A DNA stretch of 26,988 bases from an uncultured Acidimicrobiaceae bacterium (GTDB lineage: Bacteria; Actinomycetota; Acidimicrobiia; Acidimicrobiales; Bog-793): NCBI GenBank assembly GCA_903907185.1, contig CAIVND010000006.1, positions 1-26,988 of the forward strand. Reading direction: 5' to 3'. Position 1 is the stretch's first letter; each line of letters opens with the position of its first letter. Position numbers and translations under genes: made by a program. A model generated the notes under the pieces. The model had not been told where the DNA came from. It searched no databases and was given only the letters and a program-made list of their open reading frames with translations. Positions 15,101-22,660 of the stretch are shown in pieces.

Positions 15101-15765
15101 AGGTCCCTCAGATGGAGTTCGATAAGTCTGAGCGACTCGCGTTTGAGAAGGAGATGCTCGGTCTTTATATCAGTGACCATCCGCTGATGGGTCGGGAATC
15201 GGCGCTCCGTCGGTACACGGATACCACGATTCGAGGCCTTCTTGAAGAGGGTGCACTCTCCCAGGGGGGCGCCGGAGAGTTCACCGCGGCCAAGCGAGTT
15301 GGGGGAGTGATTACGAACCTCTCCCGTCGTTACACCAAACGGGGTGAGTTTATGGCGACCTTTATTCTTGAAGACCTTGAAGCCGCGATCGAGGTCTTTG
15401 TCTTTCCAAAGACCATGGCGGACTATGGAATGCGACTCGACGACGATGCGATTATTACCGTTCGCGGTCGGCTCGATGCTCGAGAGGACCAGGTGAAGCT
15501 CATCGCGATGGAGATCACTCGCCCGGAGCTCGCCGAGGACGGCCAGACACTCCCGATCGAGGTCTCCGTTCCGGTCTCCACCTTGACCGAGTCGCTCGTT
15601 GGCCAGCTCAAAGAGTTGGTCTCTGACCATCCAGGTGAGTGTCCTGTTCATCTGCGCCTGGGTGAAAAGGTCATCCGACTACCCGCAGAGTTCAACGTGG
15701 ACTCCCGAGGTGGCTTTGTGGGAGCGTGCAAAGAGCTCTTTGGCGCCCAATCGGTAAGCGCCTAG
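12154..15765 (+). CDS. dnaE: DNA polymerase III alpha subunit (DnaE1 type)
   Basis: This encodes 1203 aa, the replicative polymerase. The PHP domain (1-~280) keeps all nine metal ligands: H14, H16, D23, H48, E73, H107, C157, D225 and H227. In mycobacterial DnaE1 the equivalent site is the proofreading exonuclease. The polymerase palm carries GPGRGSAAG and PDIDMDFD with catalytic D424 and D426; the fingers include YRPGPM and the KSHSYGYG region. An OB-fold follows near the C-terminus (VGGVITNLSRRYTKRGEFMATFILED). ATG 12154 is preferred over ATG 12118 because GGAGG lies 7 nt upstream and the ligand numbering then matches the family. A hairpin terminator follows the gene. Confidence 0.97.
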   Translation: MTASGSSRSFAHLHQHTEYSMLDGAARVSDVVATAVRDGQPALAITDHGNMYGVLDFYRQCKDQGITPIIGTEAYMAANSRFDRPVRRGRVDDTGGEAARGEKLYYHLTVLAENEVGYANLMKLSSDAYLEGYYYKPRVDWELLDRYHEGLIATTGCLGGVVLQALLDDKFDEATALAARLQDVFGKDSLFIEMQDHGLVEQRRTNPKLVEIARRIGAPIVATNDSHYCERSDAIAHDALLCVQTGAMIDDPKRFKFEGEEHYLKTSQEMRDLFSELPEACDNTLWIAERANVEIELGNPTLPQFPVPEEFASSNYEESAARYLRHLSYEGATRRYGSQLSTSVTDRLDYELGVIESMGFPAYFLVVWDLIDHARKSNIRVGPGRGSAAGCCVAYCLGIVDIDPLRYDLIFERFLNPGRKQMPDIDMDFDERYRSEMIRYASERYGWDHVAQIVTFSTIKARAAVRDAARVLGLPYAVGDRVAKAMPPLVMGRDTDLHDCFEKNPKNPDGYAAAQSLREMYSTDPDAKRAIDVARGLEGLRRQDGIHAAAVVITHEPLTEYLPIQRKPGPDGDISTAPIVTQYEMHGVEELGLLKMDFLGLRNLSVIETALDIIEATRGVRPDIDNVPLDDEKTFEMLRRGDSIGVFQLEGGPMRALMRSLAPTTFDDVAALVALYRPGPMASNMHRDYADRKNGRKPVTYTHADLEPILKDTYGLMIYQESVMRVAQKFAGYTMSEADELRKACGKKLPELIAKERERFISGCVTEGYGDKLGKELFDIIEPFADYAFNKSHSYGYGLVAYQTAWLKANYPTEYLAALMSSVKDDKDKMAIYLSECRSLGIEVLVPDVNASMINFAPRLTEDGTPSTAIVFGLSAVRNVGEGLVGLIVKERESNGPFTDFHDFCCRVDPMVLNKRSIESMIKAGAFDELGHQRKGLCLVAEEVIDHVLTLRRDYDQGISTLFSLLEDEGAVGEGNFSEARREVPQMEFDKSERLAFEKEMLGLYISDHPLMGRESALRRYTDTTIRGLLEEGALSQGGAGEFTAAKRVGGVITNLSRRYTKRGEFMATFILEDLEAAIEVFVFPKTMADYGMRLDDDAIITVRGRLDAREDQVKLIAMEITRPELAEDGQTLPIEVSVPVSTLTESLVGQLKELVSDHPGECPVHLRLGEKVIRLPAEFNVDSRGGFVGACKELFGAQSVSA

Positions 15766-15782
15766 CTGTAAAAATATTTCCT

Positions 15783-15804
15783 CCCTGCTCAGCGGGGCTT
15801 TTTT
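15783..15804 (+). terminator. Rho-independent terminator after dnaE
   Basis: CCCTGC pairs with GCGGGG (one T-G wobble) around a TCA loop, followed by C and six T residues. It lies 17 bp after the dnaE stop codon. Confidence 0.75.
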
Positions 15805-15967
15805 GGGGGAGAGAAATCTCACCTAGAATGGCCCATACGCAGCGAAGACTGGTCCTGATTTCCGCATCTCCTCGTTCAAGGTTGCGGCAGTCATCTGGTC
15901 CATTGCGCTCAAGCACCGCTTTATGGGGTGGGTGAGAGCTACAGCTAAAGAAGGGAATTTCATCGTT

Positions 15968-16660
15968 ATGGACGCCACAACGATTGATTGCGCGAATCTG
16001 TCGGATTCGGACATCGAGAAGATGGCCGATCTGTGCACTGAGCAGGGAAACGGCTTCGACATTGGTTTCCTGTCCAAGCAGCGAGAGATAAAGATTAAGG
16101 ATTCCTCTCGCCTTTGGGTGCTCTGTACCCGTGCCTATGACGGCGACAAGCTCCGTGGATTTGCCTGGAGTTCGTTGCGCCGTGTGGGTGGCGTGCCAAG
16201 TATGTTGATCGGTCCAGCAGCTTTCGTACAGACTGCAGCTGCTGAGCAGGCGCTCAAAGCAGTGATGCGGGAGCTCTACCACCGGGCAGTTCTTGCCTTC
16301 CCAGATGAGGATGTGCTCGTCGGTACCCGTCTCAAGAATCCAGATGCCTACCGGGCTTTTAAGGGACTCTCCGAGGTCGTTCCCTTCTTGGAGAAGAAGG
16401 CTTCGGGCGAGGAGCGGGCATGGGGTCGCCGTCTTGCTAAGGAGTTTTTGGCTGATGGTCGTCTTGATGACCGCACCTTTGTCCTGAAGGGCGATGGCGA
16501 GCCCATTCCCTACCTTGACTTCGCGCCACGCAAGGCCGTTACCCAGCCAGGCGAGATCGCAGGTCTGTTCAAAGGAGTGACCGCAAAGCGCCACGACGCG
16601 CTGGTTGCCTTTGGTTGGGCGATGGCTGAGGACCTCGCAGGCTCCAAGCTCCCGAAGTAG
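15968..16660 (+). CDS. Uncharacterised conserved actinobacterial protein
   Basis: This encodes 230 aa. I do not recognise a named family. The middle section (LRGFAWSSLRRVGGVPSMLIGPAAF, then a helix, then VLAFPDEDVLVGTRLKNPDAYRAFKGL) has the alternating strand-helix look of a GNAT acyltransferase fold, with NPDAYRAF in the place of the fourth conserved GNAT helix. The GNAT acetyl-CoA loop (Q/RxxGxG/A) is not evident, so any enzymatic call would be a guess. The C-terminal third is conserved-looking and ends with ALVAFGWAMAEDLAGS. No signal peptide or membrane segment is present. ATG 15968 is chosen; GAAGGG lies 12 nt upstream, rather far, and an in-frame ATG at 15923 would add 15 residues. It is a single gene between the dnaE terminator and a convergent gene. 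Confidence 0.75.
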   Translation: MDATTIDCANLSDSDIEKMADLCTEQGNGFDIGFLSKQREIKIKDSSRLWVLCTRAYDGDKLRGFAWSSLRRVGGVPSMLIGPAAFVQTAAAEQALKAVMRELYHRAVLAFPDEDVLVGTRLKNPDAYRAFKGLSEVVPFLEKKASGEERAWGRRLAKEFLADGRLDDRTFVLKGDGEPIPYLDFAPRKAVTQPGEIAGLFKGVTAKRHDALVAFGWAMAEDLAGSKLPK

Positions 16661-16703
16661 CCCCCCTCGGCCCCTCGGGGACCGTGGCAAGTCAGGCTTG
16701 AAT

Positions 16704-17462
16704 TCAGCCAGCGAGGATGCTGGTTACAACCTTTCGGACATAGCCATCGGCCACGCGGCCGTAGGTGATTAGCGCGTACCGGGCGGGGAATCCAAGTGCC
16801 CGAGTCAGGGCCTCTCCCTCTAGTTCCCGGTTGCTATGAGCCCTCGCTGCAGCTCCTGCACGGGGATCACGAACCGTGAGGCTCTGCGTGATGCCCGACC
16901 ACACAAAGGTGAGCCGTACCTCGCCGTGGCCATCGGCCATCAGCATCGTCTTTTTTGGATGAAGCGAGATCACCATCATCGAAGGGGTACCTGGTAGAAG
17001 ATCGATATAGGCAACCGAAGGCGCTCGACTACTCAGTATGAGGCCCCGCGGCTGTTCCTCCGCCTTGACGGATTTGAGCAGGCGACGGATCTGGCGTGCG
17101 GAGAGCGGACCACCGGGTCGCGGTGGCCCCTCCGGCCAGATCGCCTCCGGTCGACCCGGATCGGTCGACTCCCTGTTCCCAATACGGATTGTCACTAGAT
17201 GAGGCGAAGGAGTCCGTTGTATGCGTTCATTTCGCGCCTGATCGACCCCAGCAACTTCCTCTGCCGGTAGATCGTTGTCCCGCAGATCGATGCGCACGTA
17301 CGCTCCCGAGGCGAGATCGACACCGAACAGTTCATCCTCCTGGCCAGCAAGTACCGCGACGTTGAGCTTGGAGCCGTAGCGGGTATCGATCCGAACTCCA
17401 GGTGAAAAGTGTCTTGGAACCTTGACGGAGGGTTGCCATCTCTGGCGACGTCTCCGACTCAT
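16704..17462 (-). CDS. Uncharacterised protein translationally coupled to the DUF255 gene
   Basis: This encodes 252 aa of no family I recognise. The N-terminus is basic (MSRRRRQRWQ), and the rest is soluble with no signal peptide. The first ~75 residues are beta-rich (LNVAVLAGQEDELFGVDLASGAYVRIDL). A Pro/Gly-rich linker near 107-118 follows, then a short helix with a Ser-Ala-Arg-Gln start (SARQIRRLLKSVKAEEQ), and a second beta-rich half (SVAYIDLLPG, MMVISLHPKKTMLMADGHGEVRLTFVW). Its ATG overlaps the stop of the DUF255 gene by 4 nt (ATGA), so it is probably made together with it. Convergent with the gene ending at 16660. Confidence 0.7.
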   Translation of the reverse strand: MSRRRRQRWQPSVKVPRHFSPGVRIDTRYGSKLNVAVLAGQEDELFGVDLASGAYVRIDLRDNDLPAEEVAGVDQARNERIQRTPSPHLVTIRIGNRESTDPGRPEAIWPEGPPRPGGPLSARQIRRLLKSVKAEEQPRGLILSSRAPSVAYIDLLPGTPSMMVISLHPKKTMLMADGHGEVRLTFVWSGITQSLTVRDPRAGAAARAHSNRELEGEALTRALGFPARYALITYGRVADGYVRKVVTSILAG

Positions 17463-19459
17463 CGAAGTGAGATCGCTCGATCGATCTCTTGATCGAGCTC
17501 ATGAACATCTGTCGCGGGCTGCAGGCAGATCCCGCCGCGGCAGACGAACGCCCGCGCGTCATCCCTCCCCTCCCACAGCGGACTGGTGGTCCGCTCTCCC
17601 CATGCAAGAACCGATTCGGGCAAAAAGCGCCTCAAGACCGGCCCCGCTAGACCCTCAAGGCCAGGGCCGAGGACAATCTCCATTGCGCCATGATCAACCG
17701 ACGCAGCGGCACCGACGAGATGAGCGAACGCGATCGGCGAGGCGATGAGACCGACCGTCGTGGCATCGATCCCACTTTTTGCTCGATCGATGAACTGCTC
17801 GTTACCCGTGATTGCGCCAAGTCTCGCGAGTGCAGAGGTGGCGATGGAGCCAGCCGCGGGGGTTACACCGTCGTAGCTATCGATCGGCCGCACTACCAGT
17901 CCCTCGTCGTCGGAGCCGTTCAGGTACCACGCGCCGTCGTTTGTCCCGAACAGATCGATCATCTCCTGTGCGAACTTCGTGGCGGTTTCGAGATAGCGAG
18001 CAACCCCCGTCAGTTCGTTCAATCGAGTAAACAGATCGACGACCCAGGCGTAGTCGGTTGCCATCGCGAGATGCTGCGCACGACCTGCTTTGTACGATCG
18101 AAGAAGCCGTCCGTCGGTGCGAAAGAGTTCGCGTTCAATGAACTGTGCGATCTCGATGGCACAAGTTCGCCACTTGCTGTTGCCGGTGGCGCCAGCTGCC
18201 TCGCAGAGCATCGACGCGAACATTGCGTTCCACTCGGTGATCACCTTGTCGTCAAGTCCCGGCCGCACTCGAGTGGCCCGGGTAGTAAAAAGTCTTTCGC
18301 GAACGCGCTCCACCTCAGATGGGCGGACAAGGTCTTCGCCGATCGGACGGAAGAGAATCGATCGTCCGTGTTCGAAGTTTGGTCGCTCGAGATCTCCATA
18401 CCAGTCAAAGGCGATCTGAGTGTCGCCTCCTCCGAGTGCGGCAGCGACCTCCTCTTTTGTCCAGGTGTAAAAGAGCCCCTCCTCGCCCTCTGAGTCGGCA
18501 TCCTCTGCAGAGAAGAGCCCGCCATTGCTCTCTCGAAGGTCACGTAACACGTATTCGATGATCTCGGTGGTGACTTGGAGCCAACGGGGGTCTTGCGTGA
18601 TCTGCCAGGCGTGGAGGTAGAGACGGGCGAGCGTCGCTTGGTCATAGAGCATCTTTTCGAAGTGCGGAACGAGCCAGTATCGGTCGACGCTATAGCGCGA
18701 AAAACCGCCTCCGAGATGGTCGTAGATGCCCCCAGCTGCCATCGCTTCGAGACTCTTGGTCACCATGGGTAGGGCGCGTGTGTCGCCGAGATAGTGCGCG
18801 TGGAGCAGAAGCTCAAGCATTGGTCCCTGGGGGAATTTTGGCGCGCCACTCACTCCGCCGAACTCTGCATCGAACATCTCGGCAAATCTGCTCACGGACC
18901 GAGAGATTAAGAGGTCTGCTCCCGGCCGGTCATCGTCGCCAGGCGTTGGGGGAGCGAGGCGAACAGCGATCGCCTCGGTGAGTTCGTTGGCCTGTTCATC
19001 GATCGAGTCGCGCCGCTCGGTCCAAGCGGTGCTGATCGCCTTGAGCACATCGGTGAACGCGGGGAGCTGGCCGCTTCTCGTCTTTGGAAAGTAGGTGCCG
19101 CCGAAGAAGGGTCGACCATCGGGGGTGGTGAAGGCCGTAAGTGGCCAGCCACCCCGTTCCCCGAGGGCATGAACCGCCTCCATGTAGATGGCGTCGACAT
19201 CTGGCCGTTCCTCTCGATCGACCTTGATCGCGATGAAGCTCTCATTGAGTAAAGCAGCGGTGCTGACATCTTCGAAAGATTCGTGCGCCATCACGTGGCA
19301 CCAGTGACAGGCGGAGTACCCAATCGAGATGAACACTGGCCGATCCGTCAGTTTGGCCTCAGCGAAGGCCTCGTCGCCCCATGCAAACCAGTTCACCGGG
19401 TTCGTTGCGTGCTGCAGGAGGTACGGGCTGGTCTCACGTGCAAGGCGGTTGGATGTCAC
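17459..19459 (-). CDS. DUF255 thioredoxin-domain protein (YyaL/spermatogenesis-associated 20-like)
   Basis: This encodes 666 aa, the usual length. The N-terminus (NRLARETSPYLLQHATNPVNWFAWGDEAFAEAK) leads into a thioredoxin fold with CHWC at 51-54, then VDREERPDVDAIYM and GGWPLTAFTTPDGRPFFGGTYFP. The remaining ~480 residues form the alpha/alpha-barrel region resembling glycosidase or epimerase toroids (for example GGIYDHLGGGFSRYSVD, WLVPHFEKMLYDQA, DDKVITEWNAM). The biochemical activity of the family is unsettled; a redox-controlled sugar or protein-folding role has been suggested. A GTG start is preceded by TAGCCT six nt upstream and by no Shine-Dalgarno, consistent with leaderless transcription. 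The permease gene lies 32 bp upstream and the coupled unknown gene overlaps its stop. Confidence 0.94.
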   Translation of the reverse strand: MTSNRLARETSPYLLQHATNPVNWFAWGDEAFAEAKLTDRPVFISIGYSACHWCHVMAHESFEDVSTAALLNESFIAIKVDREERPDVDAIYMEAVHALGERGGWPLTAFTTPDGRPFFGGTYFPKTRSGQLPAFTDVLKAISTAWTERRDSIDEQANELTEAIAVRLAPPTPGDDDRPGADLLISRSVSRFAEMFDAEFGGVSGAPKFPQGPMLELLLHAHYLGDTRALPMVTKSLEAMAAGGIYDHLGGGFSRYSVDRYWLVPHFEKMLYDQATLARLYLHAWQITQDPRWLQVTTEIIEYVLRDLRESNGGLFSAEDADSEGEEGLFYTWTKEEVAAALGGGDTQIAFDWYGDLERPNFEHGRSILFRPIGEDLVRPSEVERVRERLFTTRATRVRPGLDDKVITEWNAMFASMLCEAAGATGNSKWRTCAIEIAQFIERELFRTDGRLLRSYKAGRAQHLAMATDYAWVVDLFTRLNELTGVARYLETATKFAQEMIDLFGTNDGAWYLNGSDDEGLVVRPIDSYDGVTPAAGSIATSALARLGAITGNEQFIDRAKSGIDATTVGLIASPIAFAHLVGAAASVDHGAMEIVLGPGLEGLAGPVLRRFLPESVLAWGERTTSPLWEGRDDARAFVCRGGICLQPATDVHELDQEIDRAISLR

Positions 19460-19465
19460 CTACTT

Positions 19466-19471
19466 AGGCTA
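19466..19471 (-). promoter_or_regulatory. Candidate -10 hexamer of a leaderless DUF255 transcript
   Basis: TAGCCT on the minus strand is separated by 6 nt from the GTG start of the DUF255 gene (19457-19459), which has no ribosome-binding site. No convincing -35 is visible; in Actinobacteria -35 elements are often weak. The same TANNNT-to-start geometry appears at other starts in the window. Confidence 0.35.
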
Positions 19472-19491
19472 TCGACCAGCCGTCGATCCCC

Positions 19492-20568
19492 TCAAAAATG
19501 TCCGGGAGAGAACTGCTGAAGGGCGACGAGTGCAGCGCAGATCGAGAGTGGAACCAAGATCATCCCGATCTTGGTGAACTCAAGCTTGGAGGGATGTGCT
19601 CCCTCTGCTCGAGCGATTCCGAGCCAGAGCAGCGAGGAGAGCGCTCCGATGACAACGAGATTCGGTCCGAGATCGAGTCCGATGAGTAGTGCGAGCGGAT
19701 GGTTTACTGGGTGTGCCGTTAGCAGCACCGTCGCCGGCAGGTTGTTGATGACACTTGCAGATCCAGCGCCAACTCCCGCTGACGCCCATGACCCAACGGA
19801 GGTCATGAGATCTGACGGGCCACTCCACAGGCGAGCCAAGGTTCCGAATCCAACGGCAACGAGAAAGAGCAGAACAAGCAACGGGCTGTTGATCGATCGA
19901 ATGGCAGTGGGCAGATCGATCCGTTTGGTAAATCCAACCTCAATGAGCATGAGTACACCGCCGGTGGCAAAGATCGCAATCGCCGGTGACTGAAGCAGGA
20001 GGGTGAACGCGATCGCACCTGCGATGCCCAGCGCCCCGAGTCTCCACGTCATTGAAGTGGTGGCAGTTGGTCGCATGCCGATCTGTCGCAGATCCTTTAT
20101 TCGCCAAGTTGCGACTACTGCGATAGTCACGAAGACTGCGGCGCACCAGGGAAGAAACATCGCAGTCGCAAAGGCCTCTGTCCGAAGATGATCTGTCTCG
20201 ATGAGGAGAAGGTTTGTGAGGTTCGAGCCAGGAAGTACGAGCGATCCAGCGTTGGCAATAAAAATTGAACCGTAGACAAAGGCATCTTCTCGAACTCCCC
20301 TCTGGCGCGCTGCCTGGATCAATACGGGCGTAAGAAAGACCACTGCAGTATCGAGGTTCAAGATTGCGGTCACGGTCGCCTCTAAGAACATCAGCGAGGC
20401 GAACATACAAAGGCAGTTTCCGCGCAGTCGAGCAAGACGTGAGCCGATCGAGGAAAAGATACCGTCACTAGCGGCCACTCGACCGATGAGGAGAAGACCT
20501 GACACCAAGACAAAGGGGCGCCACGACTGTTCTATCGAGGCCAAGATGGCGTCAGAGAGGGTCCTCAT
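19492..20568 (-). CDS. ArsB/NhaD (ion transporter superfamily) permease
   Basis: This encodes 358 aa with about ten hydrophobic segments. Superfamily marks are LNLDTAVVFLTPVLIQAARQRG, IFIANAGSLVLPGSNLTNLLL and the second-repeat SVINNLPATVLLT, the paired helical hairpins that form the ion site. Arsenite exporters (ArsB), NhaD antiporters and related anion carriers share these; the substrate cannot be read from sequence. It is shorter than E. coli ArsB (about 430 aa), and no arsR or arsC lies in the window, so arsenic efflux is not established. A perfect inverted repeat (20569-20592) directly precedes the ATG. Same strand as the DUF255 gene, 32 bp before it. Confidence 0.83.
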   Translation of the reverse strand: MRTLSDAILASIEQSWRPFVLVSGLLLIGRVAASDGIFSSIGSRLARLRGNCLCMFASLMFLEATVTAILNLDTAVVFLTPVLIQAARQRGVREDAFVYGSIFIANAGSLVLPGSNLTNLLLIETDHLRTEAFATAMFLPWCAAVFVTIAVVATWRIKDLRQIGMRPTATTSMTWRLGALGIAGAIAFTLLLQSPAIAIFATGGVLMLIEVGFTKRIDLPTAIRSINSPLLVLLFLVAVGFGTLARLWSGPSDLMTSVGSWASAGVGAGSASVINNLPATVLLTAHPVNHPLALLIGLDLGPNLVVIGALSSLLWLGIARAEGAHPSKLEFTKIGMILVPLSICAALVALQQFSPGHF

Positions 20569-20592
20569 GGATCGAGCGTAGGCGTTCGATCC
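20569..20592 (-). promoter_or_regulatory. Perfect inverted repeat abutting the permease start codon
   Basis: GGATCGA and TCGATCC form 7-bp perfect arms around a 10-bp spacer, and one arm ends exactly at the ATG of the permease gene. In RNA it would sequester the start region; in DNA it could be an operator. There is no T-tract, so it is not a typical terminator for the upstream menE gene. Confidence 0.5.
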
Positions 20593-20643
20593 CTATCAAG
20601 GGTTAGTCAGACTCTTCACCCTGATCACGCACTATCGCCGCAA

Positions 20644-21783
20644 TTAGCGGGATCGACCGAGTTCGGCGAGTCTCTTTCGGTCGAGTTTCCCGATCGAGGT
20701 ACGCGGAAGATTCTCGACGGTGATGATCTTACGGATCACCGCCCAAGGACCGATCGCCGACCGGCATTGCTCGTTGAGTCTTGCGAGATTGATCTCGATG
20801 GATGGATCTTTCACAACGATGGCCACAACACTTTGACCCCACTCGGGATCGTCAATACCGGTTACTCCAATCTGATTGATTCCTGGCGTGTCATCGAGCA
20901 GCTGTTCGATCGCCATTGGCCAGATATTTTCGCCCCCAGAGATGATGAGCTCATCTGAGCGCCCGAAGACAGTGAGCTCTCCCTGTTCGTTGAGCGATCC
21001 GATATCTCCAGTGTGAAAAAATCCTTCACCATCTTTTGGATCGACTCCGTTCCGATAGGCACGGAGCAACATTGGACATCGAAGTGTGATCTCACCGTCA
21101 TAGCGGATCTTGATCTCCACTCCGTCAAGCGGTTGACGGTCATAGATCACACCACTGCCGCTCTCGGTCATTCCGTAGGTGGTCACGACATTCGTCGGAA
21201 GATTTGGAGGCATGGCAGAGCCACCGAGGAGGACCTTTCGGAAGCGATCAGATTGGGATCTACCAAGGCGCGCAAGCGTGGTCGGCACGAGCGAGGTCAA
21301 TGAGGCTCCCTGGTCGAGGGCCTCACCAATCAGTTGGGCGTCAAATCCGCTGAGAAGGGTTATCGCTGTCTCGGTGAGCAACGCGCGGAGCACAACCGAT
21401 AATCCACCCACGTGATTGAGCGGCAACGAGCAAAGCCAATGGTCAGTCGTTGGTTCGACATTGAGTCGTGCGCTGGTTGCCTTGGCCGAGGCGAGCACGG
21501 CAGCTTCGGTGAGGATGACTCCCTTGGGTTCACCCGTTGTCCCTGAGGTTGTGACGACAACGAGGTCACCATCCTCAACCGGCTCACCCCCTTGGAGATG
21601 ATGACGTTCACCCAGCTCATCGATGATGTCTGTTGGTCGAAGGACGGAAAGGACACGTTGTCTCGCCGGTCCGCTGAGGCGTTGATCGATGGGTGCGAAT
21701 GCCTCGCCATCTTCGAGACAGTGGGCGAGTGATCGGAGAAACGCAGGGCCCCCAGGCAGGTCGAGGGCGACGAGGGGGCGCAC
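20644..21783 (-). CDS. menE: o-Succinylbenzoate-CoA ligase MenE
   Basis: This encodes 379 aa, typical of the shorter actinobacterial MenE. It is an AMP-forming acyl-CoA synthetase: P-loop TSGTTGEPKG (79-88), YGMTESGSG (203-211), HTGD (257-260), FGRSDELIISGGENIWP hinge region (273-289) and the C-terminal catalytic K366 in RTSIGKLDRKR. It activates o-succinylbenzoate with ATP and CoA for ring closure by MenB. The assignment to MenE rather than another acyl-CoA ligase rests on its placement beside menB, menA, menH and menD. The start is GTG, with TAGGCT 7 nt upstream and no ribosome-binding site. It is divergent from menB with only 22 bp between the starts. Confidence 0.92.
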   Translation of the reverse strand: MRPLVALDLPGGPAFLRSLAHCLEDGEAFAPIDQRLSGPARQRVLSVLRPTDIIDELGERHHLQGGEPVEDGDLVVVTTSGTTGEPKGVILTEAAVLASAKATSARLNVEPTTDHWLCSLPLNHVGGLSVVLRALLTETAITLLSGFDAQLIGEALDQGASLTSLVPTTLARLGRSQSDRFRKVLLGGSAMPPNLPTNVVTTYGMTESGSGVIYDRQPLDGVEIKIRYDGEITLRCPMLLRAYRNGVDPKDGEGFFHTGDIGSLNEQGELTVFGRSDELIISGGENIWPMAIEQLLDDTPGINQIGVTGIDDPEWGQSVVAIVVKDPSIEINLARLNEQCRSAIGPWAVIRKIITVENLPRTSIGKLDRKRLAELGRSR

Positions 21784-21788
21784 GACGG

Positions 21789-21797
21789 GTAGCCTAC
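21789..21797. promoter_or_regulatory. Palindromic -10-like element shared by menE and menB
   Basis: A 9-bp odd palindrome GTAGCCTAC in the 22-bp gap reads TAGCCT on the plus strand (10 nt before the menB ATG) and TAGGCT on the minus strand (7 nt before the menE GTG). It could serve as a -10 hexamer in both directions, giving nearly leaderless divergent transcripts, with the -35 regions inside the opposite coding sequences. Confidence 0.45.
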
Positions 21798-21805
21798 AGG
21801 CCGAA

Positions 21806-22654
21806 ATGTCGAACCTACCTGACCTCCCGAACTACCAACGAATTGGCGAATATCGCGACATCCGATATGAGGTTGCCGAGGGGATCGCCAAGATCATGAT
21901 CTGTCGGCCCGAGGTGCGTAATGCCTTTCGCCCACAGACGATCGTTGAACTTATCGATGCCTTCGATCTCGCACGCGATGATCCATCGGTAGGGGTGATC
22001 ATCTTGACCGGCGAGGGTCCCCTCGCCTTTTGCTCGGGCGGCGATCAACGGATACGAGGCGAGGATGGCTACATCGGCGATGATGACGTCGCACGACGCG
22101 GTATCGGTCGACTGAATGTTCTCGACCTGCAGATGCAGATTCGCCGCCTTCCAAAGCCCGTTGTTGCAATGGTGGCTGGGTACGCCATCGGCGGTGGACA
22201 CGTTCTTCATCTTGTCTGTGATCTCACGATTGCGGCAGATAATGCACGATTTGGCCAGACCGGTCCACGGGTGGGAAGTTTTGACGCCGGCTTTGGAGCA
22301 GGACTTCTTGCGAAGACGATCGGTGACAAACGTGCAAAGGAGATCTGGTTCCTCTGCCGTCAATATGACGCTGCACAGGCGCTTGATTGGGGTCTTGTAA
22401 ACACCGTCGTTCCACTCGATCAGCTCGAGATTGAGACGGTGCGGTGGTGTCGAGAGATGCTTCAGCTTTCGCCAATGGCGCTCCGACTGCTGAAGGCCGG
22501 ATTTAATGCTGCAGAGGACGGACTTGCAGGTGTTCAACAGCTTGCCGGGGACGCAACGATGCTGTTTTACATGAGCGAAGAGGGACAGGAGGGTCGCAAC
22601 GCCTATGTCGAAAAGCGTCCTCCCGATTTTTCACCGTTCCCGAAACGTCCATAG
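21806..22654 (+). CDS. menB: 1,4-Dihydroxy-2-naphthoyl-CoA synthase MenB
   Basis: This encodes 282 aa from ATG 21806. Crotonase-fold marks are ICRPEVRNAFRPQTI, the oxyanion-hole loop FCSGGDQ (75-81) and GYAIGGGH (125-132), and the MenB-specific GQTGPRVGSFDAGFG (150-164) and YDAAQALDWGLVN. The GQTGP form, with Gly in place of an acidic residue, is that of bicarbonate-dependent MenB enzymes. The C-terminal EGRNAYVEKRPPDFSPFPKRP is standard. It converts o-succinylbenzoyl-CoA to the naphthoyl-CoA ring. menA follows after 6 bp. Confidence 0.96.
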   Translation: MSNLPDLPNYQRIGEYRDIRYEVAEGIAKIMICRPEVRNAFRPQTIVELIDAFDLARDDPSVGVIILTGEGPLAFCSGGDQRIRGEDGYIGDDDVARRGIGRLNVLDLQMQIRRLPKPVVAMVAGYAIGGGHVLHLVCDLTIAADNARFGQTGPRVGSFDAGFGAGLLAKTIGDKRAKEIWFLCRQYDAAQALDWGLVNTVVPLDQLEIETVRWCREMLQLSPMALRLLKAGFNAAEDGLAGVQQLAGDATMLFYMSEEGQEGRNAYVEKRPPDFSPFPKRP

Positions 22655-22660
22655 TTCGAC

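Noticed and set aside
16661..16690. GC-rich CCCCTCGG repeat as a terminator between convergent genes
   Set aside because: The possible stem is short and interrupted, and no T-tract follows on either strand.
17466..17500. GATCGATC-rich inverted repeat near the end of the DUF255 gene
   Set aside because: It lies inside coding sequence and is explained by Asp/Ile/Arg codons (EIDRAI); no regulatory position.
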